A DNA stretch of 11,143 bases. It comes from JASHVB01 sp049522565 (GTDB lineage Bacteria > Pseudomonadota > Alphaproteobacteria > Acetobacterales > Acetobacteraceae). The first letter of the stretch is position 1, and the number at the start of each line of letters is the position of its first letter. The position numbers and the translations under genes were made by a program. Positions 6,404-11,143 of this stretch are shown here, in pieces. The notes below the pieces were generated by a model. The model was not told where the DNA came from. It saw nothing but the letters and a program-made list of their open reading frames with translations, and made no database searches. The stretch is from positions 1-11,143 of the forward strand of contig JBEKNT010000219.1 in NCBI GenBank assembly GCA_049522565.1, read 5' to 3'.

Positions 6404-6423
6404 CGATGGCGCGCCAGCGCCCC

Positions 6424-6489
6424 GGGTGTGGGTGATCGGGTCGGCACGCATTCCCGCTTTGCCGCATGCCGATCCGATCACGCTCACCC
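6424..6489. repeat. Inverted repeat adjoining hairpin copy A
   Basis: Bases 6424-6446 and 6467-6489 are inverted copies matching at 20 of 23 positions, with a 20-base centre (core GTGATCGG / CCGATCAC). It follows the short hairpin by about 20 bases and is probably the second half of one composite intergenic element. It is part of the gene-free stretch 6367-6709, which otherwise contains only the 11-bp tandem repeat and the promoter candidate listed separately. I see no credible coding sequence there. Confidence 0.7.
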
Positions 6490-6595
6490 GCCGGCTTCGC
6501 TCGTCGCGTCGACCCGCTTCGCGTCGCAACGCCGCGCATGGCGCGGGAGCGGCGATCAGCGTTACCCGATCCCACCACAAACGCCCCCACCGACA

Positions 6596-6617
6596 ACGCC
6601 GATGTCACGCCGATGTC
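6596..6617. repeat. 11-bp tandem duplication upstream of the AlbA_2-domain gene
   Basis: ACGCCGATGTC occurs twice head-to-tail with no mismatch (6596-6606 and 6607-6617). The spacing is about one helical turn, so both copies present the same face. It lies about 57 bases before the candidate -10 box of the downstream gene, which suits a regulator-binding site. A chance slippage duplication in non-coding DNA is equally possible. Confidence 0.5.
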
Positions 6618-6673
6618 GCGCAAAACCGTTGCGCCGCACGTTAATTCTTCTACCGGCTGGCGATCGACTTCGC

Positions 6674-6679
6674 TACAAT
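6674..6679 (+). promoter_or_regulatory. Candidate -10 box of the AlbA_2-domain gene
   Basis: TACAAT (five of six to TATAAT) lies in the context CGCTACAATGCG, 30 bases before the chosen ATG, in a locally A/T-richer patch. Transcription would begin near 6686, leaving a leader of about 24 bases. No convincing -35 box is seen at 16-18 bases upstream, so a second factor or a different promoter is possible. Confidence 0.4.
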
Positions 6680-6709
6680 GCGCGTCGCCCCCGCAGACCG
6701 TGCCGTGCT

Positions 6710-8212
6710 ATGCCGTCCGAAGCCCTCGCGCCGCTCCCGCCCGACCTCAGCCTTGCCGCCAGCAATGTCGTTCCGCTGGAGCTTGCCGGCGGCACCGACT
6801 TCCGCCCCAATCCGGAAGATGCGGTATTTGCCGCTTCGGTGCCCGCCGACGTCCAGGACCTGGTCGAAACGCCCTGCCGCGCGCTGGAAGTCGAATACAA
6901 AAGCTGGCGCAACCTCGACCACGCGGAAGATCGCGCCGAACTCGCCCGCGACATCGCCGCCCTGGCGAATCACGGCGGCGGCTTCATCGTGTTCGGCTTC
7001 CAGGAGCGGACGCTGACGCCGGACGACACCGACCCCTTCCGAACCAATTGCACAACCGAACGGATTGCGGCGATCGTTAGAACTTATCTCGATCCGCCGG
7101 TGGAGTTCGATTTGACCCCGGTTGTTTCGGCGGCCGGGGTGGTGCATCCGGTGATCCGGATTGCCGGTCACGGCGCCACGCCGGTCTGTGTCCGGCAGGA
7201 CGGCCCGATCGTGGGCAACGCAAAACTGGTCGAACGCGGCGCCTATTACATCCGCAAGCACGCGCCGACCGCTGTCGCGCGGCATATCGGCATGCCCTGC
7301 CCGCAGAGCAGTAGGATCGAAGTCCCGCAGGAGTGGGCGCCGCTGATCCGCCGCTGCGTCCGCCGCGACCGAGAGGCATTGCTCGGCGCGCTGGAAGCGG
7401 CGATCGATGGCCGCGCGCAGGCTCCCGACCTCGCGCAGCGTCTGTTGACCTGGCATCAAGCCGCCCGCGCCGCTTTTCTCCCGCTGGTGCCGCGCAGCCC
7501 GGTTGCCGACAGCCTGGCGCGGCGGCACTACGTCTTGTCGTACGGTTTCGATCTGATCCGCCCGGAGACGCTGGAGCCGGCGCAGCTTGCCGACGCGCTG
7601 CGCCGCACGGTGTTCGCGTTGCAGCCGCAGTTCCGTTCCGGCTGGAACATGTTCGACCCGCCCTACCGGCGCGCCGTGCAGGCGCGTTTCGTGGTGGATC
7701 CGGCAAGCGGGGACGCTGAACAGGACTTCCTCGAAACCGCGTGGCTGCGCGATCGCAACCCGGGCGAGACGGCGGATTTCTGGCGCGTCTCGCCGCGTGG
7801 CCTCGCCACCATCATCCGCGGCTATGCCGAGGACATGACGCAATCCCCGCCGCTGCCGCCGATCCGCCCCGGCACCTGCCTGAGCCCGACCTCGCTGACC
7901 CAGGAAGTCGCCGAACTGGTCTGCCACGCCCGCGCCTTCGCCCGGCTGTTCGGTGGCGTGCGGCGCGTGGCGTTTCGCTGCGAGTGGTGGGGGTTGGCGG
8001 GCCGCGAGCTGTTCGACCTGGACGCGCGTTGGGCGCATCGCGGCCCCGCGCCGGACGATCGCCGCGTGGCAAATGCCCAGGTCCCGGTTGCCACCTTGGC
8101 ACAAGCCTGGCCCGAGGTCGTGGCCTTGCTCATCGCCCCGGTGCTGCGCGCGTTCGAACCCGACCTGCTGCTCGATGCCGACTGGGTGCGCGCGAATACC
8201 TCTCCCGCGTAA
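6710..8212 (+). CDS. Schlafen/AlbA_2-domain protein with an unrecognised C-terminal region
   Basis: The 500-residue product has an N-terminal Schlafen/AlbA_2-like domain (about residues 50-185). Seen are ALEVEYKSW (58-66) in place of the usual ExEFK strand, the helix with D81, ANHGGGFIVFGFQE (86-99) matching the ANxxGGxxxxG core, and YYIRK (179-183) at the domain end. Such proteins are often annotated as ATP-binding or putative transcriptional regulators, and eukaryotic Schlafen relatives cleave tRNA. Function here is unknown. Residues 205-500 are soluble, rich in Trp, Arg and Pro (for example EVPQEWAPLIRRCVRRDREA), with no signal peptide, membrane segment or motif I can name. The frame is open back to 6428, but that part is repeat-derived and Arg-rich. 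The ATG at 6710 follows a -10-like box at a suitable distance, though no Shine-Dalgarno sequence is visible. The last codons and stop lie in a repeat hairpin. Confidence 0.8.
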   Translation: MPSEALAPLPPDLSLAASNVVPLELAGGTDFRPNPEDAVFAASVPADVQDLVETPCRALEVEYKSWRNLDHAEDRAELARDIAALANHGGGFIVFGFQERTLTPDDTDPFRTNCTTERIAAIVRTYLDPPVEFDLTPVVSAAGVVHPVIRIAGHGATPVCVRQDGPIVGNAKLVERGAYYIRKHAPTAVARHIGMPCPQSSRIEVPQEWAPLIRRCVRRDREALLGALEAAIDGRAQAPDLAQRLLTWHQAARAAFLPLVPRSPVADSLARRHYVLSYGFDLIRPETLEPAQLADALRRTVFALQPQFRSGWNMFDPPYRRAVQARFVVDPASGDAEQDFLETAWLRDRNPGETADFWRVSPRGLATIIRGYAEDMTQSPPLPPIRPGTCLSPTSLTQEVAELVCHARAFARLFGGVRRVAFRCEWWGLAGRELFDLDARWAHRGPAPDDRRVANAQVPVATLAQAWPEVVALLIAPVLRAFEPDLLLDADWVRANTSPA

Positions 8213-8223
8213 GCGGGAAAGGT
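8198..8223. repeat. Short hairpin, copy B, spanning the stop codon between convergent genes
   Basis: ACCTCTCCCGC (8198-8208) and GCGGGAAAGGT (8213-8223) pair at ten of eleven positions as Watson-Crick pairs, with a GTAA loop. The TAA stop of the AlbA_2-domain gene (8210-8212) is in this loop, and the stem's left arm encodes the end of the NTSPA tail. The convergent MmgE/PrpD gene stops five bases further on. The hairpin could act on both transcripts, but it lacks T-runs, so terminator function is uncertain. It is the second copy of the hairpin at 6378-6403. Confidence 0.8.
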
Positions 8224-8227
8224 GTTG

Positions 8228-9592
8228 TTACGGCACCATCGCCTGAGTGACGCTGCCGACCGTCGCAACCTCCTGCAACCCGCGCAGTATCGTCAGCAAC
8301 GCCCGTGCCGCGGCCGCCGGCAGCGCAAGCGAGGCGCAATCGAGGAACTTTGCCTCCAGCAGTTCCGCCGGCAGCGGATCGCCCGAACCGCGCCCCACCG
8401 CCTGCCGCACCTTCTGCACCAGCACCCGGCCGTCGGTCAGCGTCACCCGCACCTCGGCGCCGAAATGCTCGCGGCTGTCCATGCGCATCTCGGGATGCGG
8501 CGCGGCATGGATGCGCGGCAGCAGATCGCGGATCGCCGGGTCGCGAAAACTGTCGCCGATGAAATGCTCCAGCTTCACCGCGCGATCCGTCAGCGCGCGC
8601 GCCAGGCAATATTGCACGCTGAACTTGGCATCCAGCGCGCTGTTCGGGTCGGGCCGGTCGGTGTGCGCCAGCCGGCGCGGATGGGTCCAGGAATCCACCC
8701 GTTCCACCTGCGCCGGCGTCAGGTCATGTTCGCGCACCAGCATCAGCATCGCATCGACCGCCGAATGCGTGCTGCCGCAACACGGATACTGCTTGATGCC
8801 GACGCCGGGCTGTACGATGTCCCACGGCGCCCCCCAGTCGCGCAAAATCATGTCGGCGTCGAAGTTCCCCGCGCCGTTGAACACCAGCAGGAAGCCCTGC
8901 TTGTGCTCGAACGCGCCCGGATTGGCGGTGAACCCGTCCGCCGCCAGCAACGCCGCGAACAAGCCGTTGCGCGCGGCATGCCCGACATGCAGCGGCTTGG
9001 TCATGGTGCCGAAATTGGCCTTGATGCCGGAGGCGAACGACGCCGCCTGCCCCAGCGCCACCGCGGTGCGCTCTACCGACAAGCGCAGCAGATGGCAGCA
9101 CGCGGCGGTGGCACCGAAGACGCCAAGTGTCGCGGTCGGATGCCAGCCCTTTTCGTAGTGATGGAAGTTGACGCCGCGCGCGATGCGCGTCTCGGTCTCG
9201 AATCCGGCAACGAAGGCGGCGATGAACGCGCGTCCGTCCACGGCACGCGTCTCGGCCAGCGCAAACAACGCTGCCAGGATCGGCGCCGACGGATGCCCGC
9301 CCATCGTGTTGCTGACGTCGTCGTAGTCCAAGGCATGCGACGCGGTGCCGTTGATCAGTGCCGCATCCAGCGGCGCCGTGCGCCGATCGGTGCCGAAGAT
9401 GAGGCACGCGCCGCCCGATGCGCCGCCGGTGGTGACACGATCGACGATGCGCGCGCAGGGCTCGGTCGAGCCGGCCAGCGTGCAGCCGACCGTGTCGAGG
9501 ATCGCCACTTTCGCCCAATGCACGGCTTCCGCCGGCAGGGCGTCGTAGCTTACGCCGGCGATGCGTTCGGCCAGGCTGCTGGCAATGCTCAT
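8228..9592 (-). CDS. MmgE/PrpD-family protein (2-methylcitrate dehydratase / cis-aconitate decarboxylase superfamily)
   Basis: The 454-residue product is full length for MmgE/PrpD proteins, cytoplasmic enzymes that dehydrate, decarboxylate or epimerise small tricarboxylic and related acids. Conserved blocks are NGTASHALDYDD (81-92) followed by GHPSAP (99-104), GWHPTATLG (149-157), GTMTKPLHVGHAA (195-207), GIKQYPCCGSTH (265-276) and DAKFSVQY (321-328). By analogy with mammalian IRG1, D89, H100, H151, K199 and H276 are the likely active-site residues. I chose the ATG at 9592 because GGAGGAG lies six bases upstream; the frame extends only five codons further, to a GTG. It is divergent from a paralogue 91 bases away and convergent with the AlbA_2-domain gene. 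No prpB or prpC is seen, so methylcitrate dehydratase activity is not implied, and the substrate is unknown. Confidence 0.93.
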   Translation of the reverse strand: MSIASSLAERIAGVSYDALPAEAVHWAKVAILDTVGCTLAGSTEPCARIVDRVTTGGASGGACLIFGTDRRTAPLDAALINGTASHALDYDDVSNTMGGHPSAPILAALFALAETRAVDGRAFIAAFVAGFETETRIARGVNFHHYEKGWHPTATLGVFGATAACCHLLRLSVERTAVALGQAASFASGIKANFGTMTKPLHVGHAARNGLFAALLAADGFTANPGAFEHKQGFLLVFNGAGNFDADMILRDWGAPWDIVQPGVGIKQYPCCGSTHSAVDAMLMLVREHDLTPAQVERVDSWTHPRRLAHTDRPDPNSALDAKFSVQYCLARALTDRAVKLEHFIGDSFRDPAIRDLLPRIHAAPHPEMRMDSREHFGAEVRVTLTDGRVLVQKVRQAVGRGSGDPLPAELLEAKFLDCASLALPAAAARALLTILRGLQEVATVGSVTQAMVP

Positions 9593-9598
9593 TGACGT

Positions 9599-9605
9599 CT
9601 CCTCC
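9599..9605 (-). promoter_or_regulatory. Ribosome binding site of the minus-strand MmgE/PrpD gene
   Basis: GGAGGAG on the minus strand is six bases before the ATG at 9592. It decides the start against the in-frame GTG at 9607, which would place this sequence inside the coding region. Confidence 0.8.
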
Positions 9606-9619
9606 ACGCGCTGGTGGCG

Positions 9620-9647
9620 AGTATAGACATGCGTGGCGGCGTATCAG
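9620..9647 (-). promoter_or_regulatory. Candidate promoter of the minus-strand MmgE/PrpD gene
   Basis: On the minus strand CTGATA (9647-9642, four of six to TTGACA) is followed after 16 bases by TATACT (9625-9620, five of six to TATAAT). The message would start near 9613, about 20 bases before the ATG. The same A/T-rich spot reads TATAGA on the plus strand (9622-9627) and could serve the divergent gene, though no matching -35 box is evident there. Confidence 0.45.
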
Positions 9648-9668
9648 AAGCTCCGCCCGCATCGATCC

Positions 9669-9674
9669 AGAGGA
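9669..9674 (+). promoter_or_regulatory. Ribosome binding site of the plus-strand MmgE/PrpD gene
   Basis: AGAGGA lies nine bases before the ATG at 9684 and supports that start over an in-frame upstream codon at 9633 that has no such sequence. Confidence 0.6.
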
Positions 9675-9683
9675 CTCGTCGTC

Positions 9684-11087
9684 ATGGGCCTGACCGCCAC
9701 ATTGTGCGAACGCATCGCTGCGGCGCGCTTCGAGGATCTGCCGGCGGCAGCCGTCGCCGCGGCGCGGCGGCTGGTGCTGGACGGACTGGCGGTCGGCGTC
9801 GCCGGCGTGGCGGAGGAAGCTGCCGTGCCGATCATGGCGCGCTGCCTGCGCGAACTCGGCGGCACGCCGTCGGCGACGGCGATCGGCTGCGGCTTGCGTA
9901 TCGATCCGGTGCGCGCCGCCGCGTTGAACGGCGCCGCGATGCACGTGCTGGATTTCGAACCGATGTGGAGCCCGGCAACGCACGCGTTGTCCACCGCCCT
10001 GCCGGTGGCGCTGGCCCTGGCGGAGGCGCGCGGCGCGTCCGGTCGCGACGTGCTGACCGCGCTGGTGAAGGGCATCGAGCTGCAAGGCTGGCTGCGCGAG
10101 GCCTCCGGCCAGTACACCCCCGATGTGTTGCAGTTCCATCCTCCGGGTTTGGTCGGCCCGATGGGCGCGGTGGCCGCCGCGTCGCATCTGCTGGGGCTGG
10201 ACCCCGCGCGCATGGCCTGCGCGTTCGGCATCGCCGGATCGCGCGCCGGCAGCCTGTTCGGCAATGTCGGCACGATGACGAAATCGACGCATTGCGGCCA
10301 GGCTGCGGCGATGGGATTGGAGGCCGCGCTGCTCGCCGAAGCCGGGTTCACCGGTGATGCGGCCACGTTCGAATCGCCGCTCGGCTACGCGGCAACATTC
10401 CATCGCGGCACCTTCAAGCCGGACGAGCTGTCGCACTATGGCCGCGCACCCTGGCGCGTGGTGCGACCAGGCTATGCGATCAAGATGTTTCCCAGCCAGT
10501 TCGGCACGCATTTCGCTATCACCGCCGGGCTGGACCTGCGCGCACGCGTTGCCTCCGCCGATGCGGTCAGCGCCGCGCATCTGGTGGGGCCGAGCATGGC
10601 CTATATCGACCGCCCCCGGCCGGATACCGGATTGGCGGGCAAATTCAGCCTGCAATACACCTTCGCCGCGGCATTGCTCGATGGCAAGGTCGGCATCCGC
10701 AGCTTCACCGAGGAACGGCTGCACGCGCCGGACATGCAGGCGCTGCTTGGCAAGATCACGCTGCGGCAGGACCCGGCGATTCCCGCGCGGTTCGAGAGCA
10801 TGCACGTGCTGGCCAGCATCGAACTGACGGACGGGCGCATCCTGGAGACGCGCTGTAACGGCCCGCGCGGCGTGTGGGGCCAGGCGCCGATCTCCGACGC
10901 TGAGCATGCCGTCAAGGCGCGCGATTGCCTGGCAGCCGCGCTGTCGCCGGACGCGGTGGAACGCTGCATCGCGCTGGCGACCCGGATCGATGAACTGGCA
11001 CCGTCGCAGCTAGGCGACTTGATGGCGCTGGTCGGCGTCGCAGCACCGGACTCCAATCCCGACGTTACCCGACATGGCATGGCTTGA
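9684..11087 (+). CDS. Second MmgE/PrpD-family protein, divergent paralogue
   Basis: The 467-residue product is another full-length MmgE/PrpD enzyme. Blocks in order are NGAAMHVLDFEPMW (82-95), ATHALS (98-103), FHPPGLVGPMG (151-161), GTMTKSTHCGQAA (196-208), KMFPSQFGTH (267-276) and GKFSLQYT (319-326). The residues lining the IRG1-type active site are matched by D90, H100, H152, K200 and H276. It differs from its neighbour in having LDFEPMW where that protein has LDYDD, and PSQFGTH for PCCGSTH, so the two probably act on different substrates. The start at 9684 is set by AGAGGA and by the alignable beginning (MGLTATLCERIAAARFEDLP) shared with the neighbour's MSIASSLAERIAGVSYDALP. It shares a 91-base control region with the divergent paralogue. 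The reaction and pathway are not determined by the sequence. Confidence 0.93.
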   Translation: MGLTATLCERIAAARFEDLPAAAVAAARRLVLDGLAVGVAGVAEEAAVPIMARCLRELGGTPSATAIGCGLRIDPVRAAALNGAAMHVLDFEPMWSPATHALSTALPVALALAEARGASGRDVLTALVKGIELQGWLREASGQYTPDVLQFHPPGLVGPMGAVAAASHLLGLDPARMACAFGIAGSRAGSLFGNVGTMTKSTHCGQAAAMGLEAALLAEAGFTGDAATFESPLGYAATFHRGTFKPDELSHYGRAPWRVVRPGYAIKMFPSQFGTHFAITAGLDLRARVASADAVSAAHLVGPSMAYIDRPRPDTGLAGKFSLQYTFAAALLDGKVGIRSFTEERLHAPDMQALLGKITLRQDPAIPARFESMHVLASIELTDGRILETRCNGPRGVWGQAPISDAEHAVKARDCLAAALSPDAVERCIALATRIDELAPSQLGDLMALVGVAAPDSNPDVTRHGMA

Positions 11088-11118
11088 CCCCATGCGCGTC
11101 AGGATAAGCGACCGACCG

Positions 11119-11126
11119 GGGGAGGA
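11119..11126 (+). promoter_or_regulatory. Shine-Dalgarno-like sequence near the right edge
   Basis: A GGGGGAGG run follows the last gene by about 30 bases and resembles a strong ribosome binding site. A TTG at 11130-11132 is the nearest possible start, but the spacing is short and only four codons remain. Another frame is open from an ATG at 11092 to the edge without a ribosome binding site. A further co-transcribed gene is likely to begin here, but nothing can be said of its product. Confidence 0.3.
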
Positions 11127-11143
11127 TCGTTGTCGCACTGGCC

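Noticed and set aside
6428..6709. 94-codon N-terminal extension of the AlbA_2-domain protein
   Set aside because: It is encoded by the inverted repeat and non-coding leader, is Arg/Pro-rich without pattern, and precedes the candidate -10 box, so it would not be transcribed from that promoter.
6710..9592. Defence island built around the Schlafen/AlbA_2 protein
   Set aside because: The neighbours are metabolic MmgE/PrpD and DapA-family genes; no nuclease, methylase, toxin or integrase gene is seen.
8724..10907. 727-codon minus-strand reading frame across both MmgE/PrpD genes
   Set aside because: It overlaps two well-supported genes and their divergent control region, is extremely Arg/Ala/His/Gly-rich and has no family resemblance.

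Overview
The window is very GC-rich and almost fully coding, with the codon use of a high-GC proteobacterium. The F1 genes stand as atpH-A-G-D with no F0 genes upstream of atpH. A separate F1 operon is the usual arrangement in Alphaproteobacteria, whereas beta- and gammaproteobacteria keep F0 and F1 genes together. AtpH starts like the Rhodospirillales delta subunits I remember. Several neighbours (a YcgN-family cysteine protein, a DapA-superfamily enzyme, two MmgE/PrpD enzymes) are common in Rhodospirillales and Acetobacteraceae. I infer an alphaproteobacterium, probably of that order. This is a judgement from the sequence, not a database result.

Layout. Positions 1-4668 (minus strand) hold the F1 ATP synthase operon, read from right to left: atpH (delta), atpA (alpha), atpG (gamma), atpD (beta). 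The expected atpC (epsilon) lies beyond the left edge. A candidate promoter for it is at 4767-4795. Three copies of a long G/C-tract palindrome sit at 1-87, 2458-2548 and 4823-4913. They fill the atpD-atpC gap, the atpA-atpG gap and the region upstream of the operon promoter. Divergently, positions 4967-6366 (plus) hold a YcgN-like protein and a DapA-superfamily aldolase/lyase whose genes overlap by four bases. A gene-free stretch follows (6367-6709) with a hairpin, a longer inverted repeat, an 11-bp tandem repeat and a possible promoter. Positions 6710-8212 (plus) encode a 500-residue protein with an N-terminal Schlafen/AlbA_2-type domain and a C-terminal part I do not recognise. Its stop codon lies in the loop of a hairpin that also separates it from the convergent gene. 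Positions 8228-9592 (minus) and 9684-11087 (plus) are two divergently transcribed MmgE/PrpD-family genes sharing a 91-bp intergenic region. The last 56 bases hold a strong Shine-Dalgarno-like sequence and possibly the start of another gene.

The ATP synthase genes form one complex and are translationally packed: a 1-nt gap between atpH and atpA, and 22 nt between atpG and atpD. The only wide gap inside the operon is the repeat-filled one before atpG. The other genes look like general metabolism: a dehydratase/decarboxylase-type pair and a pyruvate-type aldolase that lacks the arginine diagnostic of true dihydrodipicolinate synthase. I see no mobile element, CRISPR array, RNA gene or clear defence island. 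The least ordinary items are the palindromic repeats placed in the atp operon and the Schlafen/AlbA_2-domain protein.
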